From a virus: a stretch of 26,085 bases of DNA. Position 1 is the first letter of the stretch. Every line of letters begins with the position of its first letter. A program made the translations under genes and the position numbers. Shown piece after piece: positions 7,461-16,900 of this stretch. The notes under the pieces were generated by a model. It saw nothing but the letters and a program-made list of their open reading frames with translations. It was not told where the DNA came from and did not search any database. The stretch is from positions 1 to 26,085 of the IMG/VR virus record IMGVR_UViG_3300042319_001788; one strand, given 5' to 3'.

Positions 7461-7997
7461 ATGATCGAGATTAAAACTACCGGACTGGCCGAGCTCAAAA
7501 CGGTCTATCGGGATCTGCCCGACAAAATCAAGCGGCGCGTTATTACTCGCGCTGCGAAGGGAGCCGCAAACGTCTATTTGGCCGAAGCTCGGCGCGTGGC
7601 CCCGGTGAGGGCTACGCCTATGCGCGGCAGAAATAAACGCCCGGCAGGCACGTTAAAACGCGCCCTAATCGTCAAACGGGCGCGGGAGCTTAACACCGCC
7701 ACATCGACGGGATTTTTGGTGACTGTTTTGCGCGGCAAAAAATTTCAGCGGGTCGGCAAAAAGGGCATCAATAAAGATGCGTACTACGCCAACTGGGTGC
7801 ATGACGGGCACCGAGTCGTGCCGCGCAGATCAAAATCCAATCAGAGCGGCATCACAGCACGGCGGCGCGGGGCCGCTGGGCGCGTTGAGGGCAATCCGTT
7901 TTTGCTCAGAGCGTTTGAGTCTGCGTCTACGCGGGCACTAGACAAATTTTCCGAGACGATGCAGGTTATTTTGGCCAATCCATCCGCGCTCAAATGA
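7461..7997 (+). CDS. Tail completion protein, HK97 gp10 family
   Basis: 178 residues. The N-terminus MIEIKTTGLAELKTVYRDLP and the basic helix ITRAAKGAANVYLAEARRVA followed by a proline-containing loop and KRPAGTLKRALIVK are diagnostic of the HK97 gp10-like family. The middle contains YYANWVHDGHR, the usual conserved aromatic strand, and the C-terminal helix begins GNPFLLRAFESASTRALDKF. Members help to terminate or join the tail to the head. The stop overlaps the next start by four bases (ATGA), and the next gene is the DUF3168 partner, the normal order in these phages. Confidence 0.88.
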   Translation: MIEIKTTGLAELKTVYRDLPDKIKRRVITRAAKGAANVYLAEARRVAPVRATPMRGRNKRPAGTLKRALIVKRARELNTATSTGFLVTVLRGKKFQRVGKKGINKDAYYANWVHDGHRVVPRRSKSNQSGITARRRGAAGRVEGNPFLLRAFESASTRALDKFSETMQVILANPSALK

Positions 7998-8347
7998 CAA
8001 CAATCGACCAAGACATCATCGCCGCGCTGTCAGCCGCTCCCGCACTAGGGTTTGCCGTGTACCCGCAGGTAGCCAGTCAGGACGCCAAAAAACCGTTTGT
8101 AATTTATCGCCGAACGTCCGAACCTGTCATGACGATCCACGGGTACGCTGGCATCACTAGCCACGACGTGATTTTTGAGTGTTGGGCAAATCGCGCACTC
8201 GATGCATCGGCGGTCGCGCTCGCGCTGCGCGCTCGCATCGCATCGACGGCGGGGCTGGTGTGGCAACAAATCGCCGCGCCTGAAAACGATTACGCACCGG
8301 ATACCGATGAGTTTTTAGAGCACGTTGCATTTCGATTTTGGAAATAG
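7994..8347 (+). CDS. Tail terminator / completion protein, DUF3168 family
   Basis: 117 residues. Family features are the N-terminal helix IDQDIIAALSAAP, then FAVYPQVASQDAKKPFVIYR, THDVIFECWA-type strands (here SHDVIFECWANRALDASAVA) and the C-terminal FLEHVAFRFW strand. DUF3168 proteins correspond to the lambda gpU-type tail terminator that caps the tail tube. The start overlaps the gp10-like stop (ATGA). The tail tube gene follows after about 40 bases with an AGGAG ribosome site of its own. Confidence 0.83.
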   Translation: MTTIDQDIIAALSAAPALGFAVYPQVASQDAKKPFVIYRRTSEPVMTIHGYAGITSHDVIFECWANRALDASAVALALRARIASTAGLVWQQIAAPENDYAPDTDEFLEHVAFRFWK

Positions 8348-8386
8348 CAACACAATTGCAGGTTTAATTTTTTATAGGAGCAGATC

Positions 8387-9028
8387 ATGGGACAAAACAT
8401 TTTATTACTCAACACTAAGGTCGACATGGAAAACACGCGGGGGACGGCTAAAACCATTACCGCGATCACCAAGGCGACCGAGGCGGTTATCACAGGCACA
8501 CACGACTTCGCCATTGGCGATTACGTTTTTATCGAGGGCGTAGTTGGTATGCCAGAGATTAACGGGCGTGTGGTGAGAGTCAAATCGGTCAGCACGACTG
8601 TGTCGTTTGTGGCCGAGGGCCTAGACTCGACGCTGTTTAGCACATACGTGTCCGGTGGATCGGCATACAAAATCGCGAGCTGGTACGCTTTTGACAATTT
8701 GACCAGCTTAAATTACCCGGAGCCGACCCCGAACGCGATTGACGTGACCACTATCCACAATAACCAAAAATTTGAGGTTTTTGGACTGGATGACGCGCCA
8801 ACAATCACACTCAACACGATCAGCGATCCAACATCTGTCACGACCAAAGCTGTGCGCGCCGCATCGGCCAAAAAATCAATCACCGCGTTTCGCGTAACGT
8901 TGCAGACTGGTACGATTTTAATTTTCACCGGCTACGTCGCGGGCGGGCGTGGGCTCGATGGTGCGGTCGGCGCTTTGGCCACTGGTCAAATCTCGATCAA
9001 GCTGGCAGCGCCTGAGCAATATCTGTAA
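8387..9028 (+). CDS. Major tail tube protein with embedded FCCH-like segment
   Basis: 213 residues with AGGAG at 8376-8380. The N-terminal MGQNILLLNTKVDMENTRGT and the C-terminal AFRVTLQTGTILIFTGYVAG and GQISIKLAAPEQ strands fit a siphovirus tail tube subunit, which polymerises around the tape measure. Residues ~40-90 (GDYVFIEGVVGMPEINGRVV ... STTVSFVAEGLDSTLFSTYV) match a small beta module found in many phage proteins and named after the E1-enzyme FCCH domain. Here it would decorate the tube surface. The gene sits immediately before the chaperone pair and tape measure. The stop overlaps the next start as TAATG. Confidence 0.8.
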   Translation: MGQNILLLNTKVDMENTRGTAKTITAITKATEAVITGTHDFAIGDYVFIEGVVGMPEINGRVVRVKSVSTTVSFVAEGLDSTLFSTYVSGGSAYKIASWYAFDNLTSLNYPEPTPNAIDVTTIHNNQKFEVFGLDDAPTITLNTISDPTSVTTKAVRAASAKKSITAFRVTLQTGTILIFTGYVAGGRGLDGAVGALATGQISIKLAAPEQYL

Positions 9029-9372
9029 TGAGCCAAGCCATTATTGACAAAATCCGTGCGGCTCGCGCCGTGCGGATTACAGCGGGGAGCGTGGTATTTT
9101 TTGCCACGCGCCCAACCGTCTCGCGATTTGGCGAGATGCACCGCGCCGTCGCTAGGGACGCCGACATCTGCCGAGAGTGTGTCACTGGTTGGGACAATGT
9201 GCGCGAGTGCGACATCATTGATGGCGGCGGCGACGACATCGTCGCATGGGACGCCGCGCTTTTTGGCGAGTTGATTGTTGATCGTGTTGACTGGTCGGCG
9301 GCGATTGTGGCCGCCATTGTGGCGGCGACATTGGCACAAATGACGGCGCGGGCCGAGCAGCAAAAAAACTAG
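9028..9372 (+). CDS. Tail assembly chaperone, lambda gpG-like (frame-0 product)
   Basis: 114 residues, overlapping the tube gene stop (TAATG). It is placed between the tail tube and tape measure genes, where lambda G sits. The sequence is alpha/beta with an acidic centre (CDIIDGGGDDIVAWDAALFG) and a helical end (AAIVAAIVAATLAQMTARAE). It ends in a run of A bases immediately followed by TAG TAG. The last codons form the slippery sequence A-AAA-AAC, and a long open frame continues in the -1 frame. The call rests on position and the frameshift site more than on sequence. The protein would coat the tape measure protein until tube assembly. Confidence 0.8.
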   Translation: MSQAIIDKIRAARAVRITAGSVVFFATRPTVSRFGEMHRAVARDADICRECVTGWDNVRECDIIDGGGDDIVAWDAALFGELIVDRVDWSAAIVAAIVAATLAQMTARAEQQKN

Positions 9373-9596
9373 TAGGCTGGCTTGAGATAAACGCGCTTAA
9401 AAAACGCGCCCCCGGCATTAGGCCAGTCGAGTTGTCGCCGGAGAACGCTCAGGTCGTGCAGGCATGGCGGCGCATGGGCGGCATTGATTGGGCGGCGCTG
9501 CCGCTCATAGTAGAGCTGCAAGGCGTGCGCGACATCGAAAATTTTGTTTTTGGACTTGAGCAAATCCGCGATTATTTTGAGCAGCAGCAAGGGTGA
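9028..9596 (+). CDS. Tail assembly chaperone G-T fusion made by -1 ribosomal frameshift
   Basis: Frame 0 is read from 9028 to the AAC at 9367-9369. A -1 slip then makes reading resume at CTA 9369-9371 and continue 75 codons to TGA at 9594-9596, for a 189-residue product. The extension begins LVGWLEINALKKRAPGIRPV and contains AWRRMGGIDWAALPLIVELQ followed by a helix ending DYFEQQQ. The extension frame has no ATG near its beginning, no ribosome site, and fills the 228-base space before the tape measure gene. By analogy with lambda gpGT, the T part recruits tube subunits to the chaperone-coated tape measure. The frameshift is inferred from sequence, not shown. Confidence 0.82.
9363..9369 (+). 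promoter_or_regulatory. Programmed -1 frameshift slippery site A-AAA-AAC
   Basis: In frame 0 the bases read caA AAA AAC TAG TAG, which fits the X-XXY-YYZ rule for tandem slippage into the -1 frame. Two consecutive stop codons follow directly in frame 0. No strong stimulatory stem is obvious downstream; GCGC copies around 9393-9408 could pair only weakly. Confidence 0.82.
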
Positions 9597-9599
9597 CGA

Positions 9600-12116
9600 A
9601 TGAGTAAGCGCGTTGGATCACTTGGGATCGAGATTGCGGTAAACGACGCGGAACTACGCGCCGCGATGAAACGCGCCGCCGACTCGACTACGCAGGCATT
9701 TACAAAAATGGAGGGCGCGGCAAGCAAGGCTGGCAGCGTGCTCGCCGGACTTGGCGTGGCGGTTGGCGCTATTGGCCTGGCTACCACCGCGTTTAACAAA
9801 TTTGCTGGTGCCATTACCCAGCTCGACGACCTCAACGATTTGTCCAAACGCACGGCGGTGTCAGTCGAGACGTTGGGTGCGCTCAAAATCGTTGCAGAAC
9901 AATCCGGCACCAGCCTAGAGGGGCTGGCGACTGGATTAAAACGATTGCAAAAAGCGCAGATCGCCGCTGCGGACGGCGACAAAGCGATGCAGGCAACGCT
10001 TTCCGTTTTGGGTGTCACGGCCCGAGACCCAGAACGCGCTCTAATTCAGCTTGCGGCGGCTTTTGAGGCGCTCGACGAGCAATCTAGGGTAGAGATAGCC
10101 ACGCGCCTCGGGAAAGGCTTTGACGCGCTTATACCGCTTTTGAGTGGGGGTGCGGCAGAGCTTGAGCGGATGATTATTGTTGGGCGACAACTAAATCCAG
10201 TCACAAAACAATCTGCGGAGGAGGCTGATAAATTTAATGACTCACTTATTGAGTTAAAAGCGTCAGGTAACGCGGTTTGGACGCAGCTCGCGTCCGAAGC
10301 CCTGCCTGCGCTCGCTCGCATCGTTGGGGCGATGCGCGAAGCGCAAAAGGAGGGCGGTACTTTAAAAGCGGTTTGGGTCGGTATTGGTGGCGTGATGGCT
10401 GAGGCGGTGTCGGACGTCAACGCCGCGCCGCTAAACAAATTGCAAAAGGAACTCGCATCTGTAAATCGGCAGATTGAGTCCGAGACGAAACGGCTGCAAA
10501 GCTCTTTATTTGAGACCAACTCTCGCGCTGGTATCGAGGTCGCGATTGAGGCGGCGCGCACGCGCAAAGCGCAATTGGAGGACGAGATTAAGGCGATGGG
10601 TGACGTCATTAAAACGCCTGCCGCGCCGGTCCCTGCGAACAACACGATGGCGCAGCAGGTGTGTGAGATGACGGGCGGGCGCTGGAACGGCAAATCGTGC
10701 GAGCGCGGCGCGGGCGCGGGCGCTGAAGACAACACCAAAAAAATACTTGACGGCCAAATCAAAGCACTTGAACGAGCGGGAGCGGAAGAGCGCGATATTT
10801 TGGCGTCAAATTTTAAGGCGATTGATGCGCAGCTCGCGGACAGTGCAATCTCGTTTGCAGATTATTATGCCGTACGAAAAACGCTACAAGAGCAAGCGAT
10901 TAAATCTCAAATCGCGGCACTTGATGCTGAGATCGCCGCGTTGGAGGACTACAAAAATCGCGCTGCGAAAACCAACGACAAGCTCGATGCAGAAAATAAA
11001 ATTGCAGACGTACTCCAAAAACGTAGAGCCCTCGAACGCGCCGCAGGCGATCAGGCGGTAGACGAGGCGGCGCGTCAAAAAAAATCTTTTGAGGATTTAG
11101 AAAAACAAATCAGACTGAATAACGCAGCGGTGCAGGAGCTAGAGGGCAGCCTATCGGACGCGGCGGCGATCAGGTTTGATGAGGCCAACAGGGAGATCCG
11201 GCTGCGCCTAGTTGTGGAGGGACGCGACGAGGCGGTCGCCCAGCTCGATAGGCTGCGGTCGTACACCGTTGCACAGGCCGGTATAAACGCGCTCAATGAG
11301 GAGGCTGACCGCATATCGCAGCAGCGTGCAAACTCCGAGACGTTGGTGAGCATCGCGCAGCGGAACGGTGCGATTACTGAGCTAGGGTCATTGCAGGCCC
11401 GCAGCGAGGCGCGCGCGCGTGAGGTCGAGGAGCTACAGCGCATCTATGAGGTGCGGCTGAAAATCGCGCAAGAGTCCGGCAACCGTAAACTGTTGCAAGA
11501 CGCAGAAAATCTGCGCGTGCGCATCGAGGAGCTGAGGGCGTCAACTGATTTATTGGGGCAGGCATTTGACAACATTTTCGTTGGCAGCGCCGCCGATGCG
11601 TTCGCCTCGTTTGTGACTGGTGCAAAATCGGCAAAAGATGCGTTCAACGATTTTGTGGGGAGCGTTGTCTCACAAATCTCGCGACTGGCCGCGCAGGATA
11701 TCGCGGGCTCGCTCTTCAAGGGGTTGGGCGGTGGTGGCGGTGGTGGTGGTGGATTGTTAAATTTATTCTCTTCATTTTTTGGCGGCGGAAGCGGCTTCGC
11801 CGGACAAACAGCCGGCGGCATGTTTACGCTGCCCGGCGAGGGGTACGCCAAAGGCGGCGCGTTTACAAATGGCGTTGTAGACACCACAACATTTTTTAAT
11901 CCGGCGATGATGGGCGAGGCGGGGCCCGAGGCTATAATGCCGCTGGCGCGAGACAGCAGCGGGCGGCTAGGCGTGCGTGGCAACAACGGCGGTAGTGCTA
12001 ATGTCAACATCACGTTCAATATCTCGACCCCGGACGCTAATAGTTTCCGCGCCTCAGAGAGTCAAATTTCTGCGCGCATGCATGCGGCTGTAGTCGCCGG
12101 GATGAGGAATAGATAA
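9600..12116 (+). CDS. Tail tape measure protein
   Basis: 838 residues, the long coiled ruler that sets tail length. The start ATG 9600 follows the G-T stop by three bases. Residues ~1-75 contain IEIAVNDAELRAAMKRAADS and the hydrophobic segment GSVLAGLGVAVGAIGLATTA, then the typical LDDLNDLSKRTAVSVETLGA block. A Cys pair lies in CEMTGGRWNGKSC (around base 10660-10700). From there to ~residue 650 the sequence is charged coiled coil (QIAALDAEIAALEDYKNRAA and similar). The C-terminus has a GGGGGGGG linker (~residues 712-719), a hydrophobic/Gly region, PEAIMPLARDSSGRLGV and a terminal helix. This order is that of lambda-type tape measures. The stop overlaps the next ATG by one base. Confidence 0.94.
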   Translation: MSKRVGSLGIEIAVNDAELRAAMKRAADSTTQAFTKMEGAASKAGSVLAGLGVAVGAIGLATTAFNKFAGAITQLDDLNDLSKRTAVSVETLGALKIVAEQSGTSLEGLATGLKRLQKAQIAAADGDKAMQATLSVLGVTARDPERALIQLAAAFEALDEQSRVEIATRLGKGFDALIPLLSGGAAELERMIIVGRQLNPVTKQSAEEADKFNDSLIELKASGNAVWTQLASEALPALARIVGAMREAQKEGGTLKAVWVGIGGVMAEAVSDVNAAPLNKLQKELASVNRQIESETKRLQSSLFETNSRAGIEVAIEAARTRKAQLEDEIKAMGDVIKTPAAPVPANNTMAQQVCEMTGGRWNGKSCERGAGAGAEDNTKKILDGQIKALERAGAEERDILASNFKAIDAQLADSAISFADYYAVRKTLQEQAIKSQIAALDAEIAALEDYKNRAAKTNDKLDAENKIADVLQKRRALERAAGDQAVDEAARQKKSFEDLEKQIRLNNAAVQELEGSLSDAAAIRFDEANREIRLRLVVEGRDEAVAQLDRLRSYTVAQAGINALNEEADRISQQRANSETLVSIAQRNGAITELGSLQARSEARAREVEELQRIYEVRLKIAQESGNRKLLQDAENLRVRIEELRASTDLLGQAFDNIFVGSAADAFASFVTGAKSAKDAFNDFVGSVVSQISRLAAQDIAGSLFKGLGGGGGGGGGLLNLFSSFFGGGSGFAGQTAGGMFTLPGEGYAKGGAFTNGVVDTTTFFNPAMMGEAGPEAIMPLARDSSGRLGVRGNNGGSANVNITFNISTPDANSFRASESQISARMHAAVVAGMRNR

Positions 12117-12694
12117 TGTTTTTGGAGACGCCACGATTTCCCGACGACGTAACCTATGAGTTTGAGGGCGGCCCCGCGTTTTCGACCGAGGTCGTCATCA
12201 ACGCAGGCGGGTACGAGTCGAGAAATCAAAATTGGGCACAGGCGCGAAGGTCGTGGCGCTGCAATCACGCGCCCAAGGATCGCGCACTGACCGACGTGCT
12301 GACGGCGTTTTTTCACGTTGCCAATGGCAAAGCACACGGATTTAGGTTTAAGGATTGGACAGATTACGAGGCCACGGCATCGCAGGGCGTGTTTGTAGCA
12401 ATCAATGCCACTACATACCAAATGTATAAACGCTATGGCGCAGGCGCGTTTTCGCACGACAGAAAAATCGTCAAACCCGTCTCAGGCACGATCACAGTCA
12501 CAGGTGGCAGCGGCGTCAGCATCAATCACGCGACTGGCATTGTGACGGTGGCGAGCGGAGCACCTACGGCATGGGCGGGCGAGTTTGATACTCCGGCGCG
12601 TTTTGATTCTGACGAGATGCGATTGCAGGTCGTACAGACGTCTCCGCGCCGATATGTGTGGGGTGACATCAGTCTCACGGAGATTAGGCCTTGA
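12116..12694 (+). CDS. Distal tail protein, DUF2460 family (GTA gp12-like)
   Basis: 192 residues. DUF2460 features are clear: the FPDDVTYEFEGGPAFSTEVV start, SRNQNWAQARRSWRCNHAPK, FFHVANGKAHGFRFKDWTDY in the middle, and the C-terminal PARFDSDEMRLQVVQ followed by SLTEIRP. In the Rhodobacter GTA the homologue is the distal tail protein, which forms a ring between tube and hub. It is the first of four genes in the order distal tail, hub, peptidase, tail-tip protein, the same order as in GTAs and many siphoviruses of proteobacteria. The start overlaps the tape measure stop, and the end overlaps the hub start. Confidence 0.92.
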   Translation: MFLETPRFPDDVTYEFEGGPAFSTEVVINAGGYESRNQNWAQARRSWRCNHAPKDRALTDVLTAFFHVANGKAHGFRFKDWTDYEATASQGVFVAINATTYQMYKRYGAGAFSHDRKIVKPVSGTITVTGGSGVSINHATGIVTVASGAPTAWAGEFDTPARFDSDEMRLQVVQTSPRRYVWGDISLTEIRP

Positions 12695-13560
12695 AGGCCG
12701 TTTCTGAGGCGTTTAAGCAGCATCTCGCAAGCGAGACCACAACGCTCGCGACATGCTGGCTGGCCACTTTGCAAAACGGTACGGTCTACGGGTTCACGTC
12801 GCACTCGTCCGACATTGTTTTTGGCGGTCGCACATACGCGGCAGCGACAGGCATAACGCCGTCCGCGATTGCATCAAACGCGGATTTGGCAGTTGACAAT
12901 CTCGACGTTGACGGCATGCTTGACGCCTCGGTCATTACCGAGGCAGACATCGCCGCCGGCTTGTGGGACTACGCGGCAATAGAGATTTTTATGGTCAATT
13001 GGTCTGACCTATCGATGGGGCAGATCAAAATGCGCTCGGGCAGATTGGGCGAGGTGAAAACAGGGCGAGTGGCCTACACCGCAGAGCTGCGCGGTTTGGC
13101 TCAAAACCTACAGCAGGTCGTAGGTGAGCTGTACTCACCGACGTGCAGGGCAGCGCTTGGCGATGCCCGGTGCAAGGTCTCGTTGGCCGCGTACACACAC
13201 AGCGGCACGGTCGCCAGCGTCCTGACTCAAGAAAGTTTTTCGGCGGCCCTCACGCTGCCGGATGACTACTGCACAAGCGGGCGCGTGACGTTTTTGAGCG
13301 GCCAAAACAGCGGACTGGCCATGGAGGTCATTGCATACTCGCGTGGCGTTTTTACTCTCGCGCTGCCGATGCCGTACACAATCGCAGTGGGTGACGCTTT
13401 TACAGCGGTCGCCGGATGTCAAAAACAATTTTTACGCGATTGTGTCGGAAAATTTGCCAATGCGATCAATTTCCGCGGCGAGCCATACCTGCCCGGCAAT
13501 GATGTGATGACGGCGAGCGGGTACAACAACGCGGCCCCGAGCGAGGAGCCGCAGACGTGA
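12691..13560 (+). CDS. Tail hub protein, DUF2163 / BR0599 family, probable Fe-S binding
   Basis: 289 residues from TTG 12691, which overlaps the distal tail stop; no nearer ATG fits. Family features include a start with FKQHLASETTTLATCWLATL, the VDGMLDASVITEADIAAGLW segment, and the C-terminal NFRGEPYLPGNDVM motif. Four conserved-looking cysteines lie at residues 152 and 161 (TCRAALGDARC) and 243 and 251 (GCQKQFLRDC). This spacing suits a metal or iron-sulfur cluster, as reported for the lambda hub-region protein gpL and, as I recall, the GTA hub. The protein would form the trimeric hub plugging the tube end. The stop overlaps the peptidase GTG start. Confidence 0.9.
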   Translation: MKAVSEAFKQHLASETTTLATCWLATLQNGTVYGFTSHSSDIVFGGRTYAAATGITPSAIASNADLAVDNLDVDGMLDASVITEADIAAGLWDYAAIEIFMVNWSDLSMGQIKMRSGRLGEVKTGRVAYTAELRGLAQNLQQVVGELYSPTCRAALGDARCKVSLAAYTHSGTVASVLTQESFSAALTLPDDYCTSGRVTFLSGQNSGLAMEVIAYSRGVFTLALPMPYTIAVGDAFTAVAGCQKQFLRDCVGKFANAINFRGEPYLPGNDVMTASGYNNAAPSEEPQT

Positions 13561-13988
13561 TTAAACGCGCTCAGGTGGCCGCAGAGGCTAGGACGTGGCT
13601 TGGTACACCATGGCAGCATCAAGCGCGACTCAAAGGCGTTGGGTGCGATTGTGTGGGCCTTGTTATTGGCGTTGCTCGCGACCTTGGCGTTGTAGATGCG
13701 GATTTTAATGTTGATGGGTACAAGCGCATACCCGACGGCGTCACGTTGATGACGCAGTGCCACGCGCACATGGCGCGGATTGACGCGGCATCTATTGATG
13801 TAGGCGACGTTTTGTTGATGCGGTTTAAGGGGGAGCCGCAGCATCTCGCCATTGTTGGCGACTACGCGCATGGCGGCCTGTCAATAATCCACGCCTACGC
13901 GCTCTCGCGCGCGGTGGTCGAGCACGCTCTCAGCGATCAGTGGCGGCAGCACGTTGTTTGTGCCTATAAATTGCCGGGAGTCGCATAA
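13557..13988 (+). CDS. Tail-associated NlpC/P60 cysteine peptidase (GTA gp14-like)
   Basis: 143 residues from GTG 13557, overlapping the hub stop (GTGA). The NlpC/P60 catalytic motif is present: Cys32 in GCDCVGLVIGVA, a histidine at 96 in QHLAIVGD, and a third polar residue His112 in IIHAYAL. The LGTPWQHQARLKGVGCDC start is typical of the phage tail form. The enzyme cleaves cell-wall peptide cross-links locally when the tail contacts the periplasm, helping DNA delivery. It is not the bulk lysis enzyme, because it lies in the tail-tip cluster. There is no signal peptide, in keeping with a virion part. The stop overlaps the next ATG (TAATG). Confidence 0.92.
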   Translation: MIKRAQVAAEARTWLGTPWQHQARLKGVGCDCVGLVIGVARDLGVVDADFNVDGYKRIPDGVTLMTQCHAHMARIDAASIDVGDVLLMRFKGEPQHLAIVGDYAHGGLSIIHAYALSRAVVEHALSDQWRQHVVCAYKLPGVA

Positions 13989-16900
13989 TGGCGCGGCTGG
14001 TATTAGGGGCGGTTGGTGCTGGCATTGGCGGGTTTATGGGCGGCTCGATTGGCGCATCTATTGGCTGGTCGGTTGGCGCAGCTCTAGGCGGTCTAGTTGA
14101 CCCTCCTGACGCGATTAAACAACAGGGCCCTCGATTAGGCGACCTAAAACTACAAGCGTCAAGCTACGGCGCACCAATCCCCGTCGTCTACGGCGCGGTG
14201 CGGGTAGCTGGCAACGTGATATGGGCATCGGAGATACGCGAGACGGCCACGACGACGAGCGAGGGCGGCAAGGGCGGCCCGGAGGTAGAGACGACGACCT
14301 ACACCTATGCGGTCGATGTGGCAATCAGCATAGGAGAGGGCGAGCTGGTCGGCGTTAGTCGTATGTGGGCCAATAACCAACTGGTCGCCAATTTTTCGAC
14401 GACTAATACGGACATTGCGGAGTCCGTCGTTTTTTATTCGGGGACAGAGACGCAGCTACCCGACCCAACAATGGAGGCCGCCTTAGGTGTTGGTCGCGTC
14501 CCCGCTTATAGGGGACAGGCCTATATTGTGTTTGAAAATTTACAGCTCGCGGATTACGGCAACCGAGTCCCAAATTTTGAGTTTGAGATAGGCGCTGGCG
14601 AGTTGACCGGGGGGGGGCCGCCGATCATCGTCGACACGGGTTTGCCAGCCATCGACTACCAAAATTTTAATACCATCGACGCATACGATTGTTTGTGGGT
14701 GTCGCTGCCAGACGCAGAGACTCTCGTCCGGTATGACCTAAAAACAAAAAAAACGCTGGTCACACGCAGCAACGTGTCCACGATCCCTCAGCAGGGCGGC
14801 ACGCAGTTGCTGCGGCCGTACGCGATCAACGATGCCGGTGTATTGTTTTGTGACCGCCAGTATTATACTGGCGCGTGCTACCTGCTACCCAGCGGCGGCG
14901 AGGTGGTTGCAACAACGACCGCGTGGATTCCACCGACTCGTGGAGAGTTTGGGCAAATTCTTGCTCCCGGTTTTTATATAACCGAACCCCCGGCAAACAC
15001 AGGGGTTTTATCGTTTAGCTCAGGCGGCAGCGGCAATCTAGGCATTTTACAGGCCAATAAAAAAGTGCTTGCCGTTGGATCCGGCTATTTTGGCTACGGC
15101 GTGCGATTGTATGAGGATGGGGTTCAGGACACAAAATGGGAGTTTATTAGCTCGTATTTCCCGGCCCCCGACCCGCTGGGCAGCAGCGTCCGCTACGGCA
15201 ACACCACAGTCCCCAACCCGCAGCCGTTTGGTAATTTTACCTATGGCCTACTCCCACCACACTGGCACAACGGGATCGTATTTAATCAGGTTTCGCCTTT
15301 TATCAATGCCCCTCAGTCTGGCCGGAGAATAAAAATTGAGGGTGTCGAGACGGTCGCGCTGATCCGGTCAACAACTAATGACGGGTATCGCACCGGCCTC
15401 TATAATCACGTTGTTTTGGCTACCGTATCCGACGGTGGGTTGGACCCACTACTCACAAACATGGACGTCGCCGCGTGCAATGCGGTGCAGGTCGATCCCG
15501 ATGGCACGATCTACCTAATTTCGTCATCCGCTGCAAAAATTTATAAATATGTCCAGCAATATCCGGACGACCCTGCGAAGCAGCGCGAATTTATTTTGAC
15601 GGCGACCCTAGATATCGCATCCCTCCCGTCGTTTAATTCGGCGAGTGCTCGCATTCCGTCAAGCGGTGGAATAATGGTGGCGTTCTATGGCGCGCAGTAC
15701 TCTGCCCGTGTAGCGTTTATTAATCTCAAAACGATGACGATTGTCAAAACCGCGCCGACGCCGAGTTTGTTCCAGCCGGCGATGCTGGACAACCACAAAT
15801 CCAGTCAAATCTTGGCTTGTATTGACGCATTTAGCCAGCGGATTTATACAATTGACTACAGACGAGCGACCAATTCGGGGGGTGGCGTTTTCATTCCCTC
15901 CAATTTTAGTGTGCCACTGGCTGATATCGTTGAGGATTTGTGCGAGCGATCAAAATTGAGCGCGTCACAAATCGACGTGACGGCGCTGGAGCCGTACACC
16001 GTGCGAGGGTATGCGCTCTCGCGTCAGGCATCGGCGCGGGCGAACATAGCTCAGTTGCAACAAGCATATTTTTTTGACGCGGTTGAGTCCGACCACAAAA
16101 TCAAATTTGTCCCGCGCACGCAAAGGTCTGTCGTGACGATTGATGTTGATGAGTTAGGCGCGTATGCCGCAGGCGGCCAGCCTAGTGAGTTGCTGGAGGT
16201 GCGGCGCGGGCAGGAGGTAGAGCTACCGTCGCGGGTTAGTGTGACGTACCCTGATCAAAATTTTGACTACCAACTAAAAACACAAAACGCACAACGATTG
16301 TTGACCGCATCGGTGGTCGAGTCCGCCGAGGCATTGGCGGTGGTGCTATCAGCAGACGAGGCACGCAGCGTCGCCAATCGCGCCTTGTATTTTGCCCACA
16401 TCGAGCGCACCAGATTTGCATTTGGGACAAGCAAAAAATACGTATACCTAGAGCCTACCGACGTGGTGACGATCAACGGCCCTAACAAATCGTACATCGC
16501 TCGACTACAAACCGCCTCAACATCCGGCGGTCTCATACAATGGGAGGCGATTGCAGCAACTGGCTCGGGAGCGGCGATTGGCGCGCCCACGATTATTAGT
16601 CCACTCAATGCCGGCGCGGTGGCAGGGGTGGCGTTTGCCTACACAATTTTGGCGACCAACACGCCAACATCGTACAGCGCGACCGGACTGCCTGCTGGCC
16701 TAACCCTAAACACGTCAACAGGCGCGATTACAGGCACCGTGGCGGCATCCGGGACGGCAATGGCTACTATCACTGCCACCAACGCCTCCGGGAGCGGCAA
16801 ATCGCCGTTAACGATTACCACGACGGCATCCGCCGTCGCACCAACAATTACGAGCGCAGCGACCATCAACGCCAAGGTCGGGGCGCTGGTTAATGCGTTT

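Noticed and set aside
9369-9596. Separate gene with its own start after the gpG-like gene
   Set aside because: The frame has no start codon or ribosome site near its beginning, whereas the slippery heptamer explains its expression.
10046-10762. 238-codon minus-strand ORF opposite the tape measure gene
   Set aside because: It is antisense to a clear coding gene and is rich in Ser, Ala and Pro, as expected for a shadow frame.
11444-12019. 191-codon minus-strand ORF
   Set aside because: Its proline run is the reverse of the tape measure glycine linker, so it is a shadow.
13419-13871. 150-codon minus-strand ORF opposite the hub and peptidase genes
   Set aside because: Both genes on the plus strand have clear family motifs. 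No ribosome site or operon context exists for the reverse frame.
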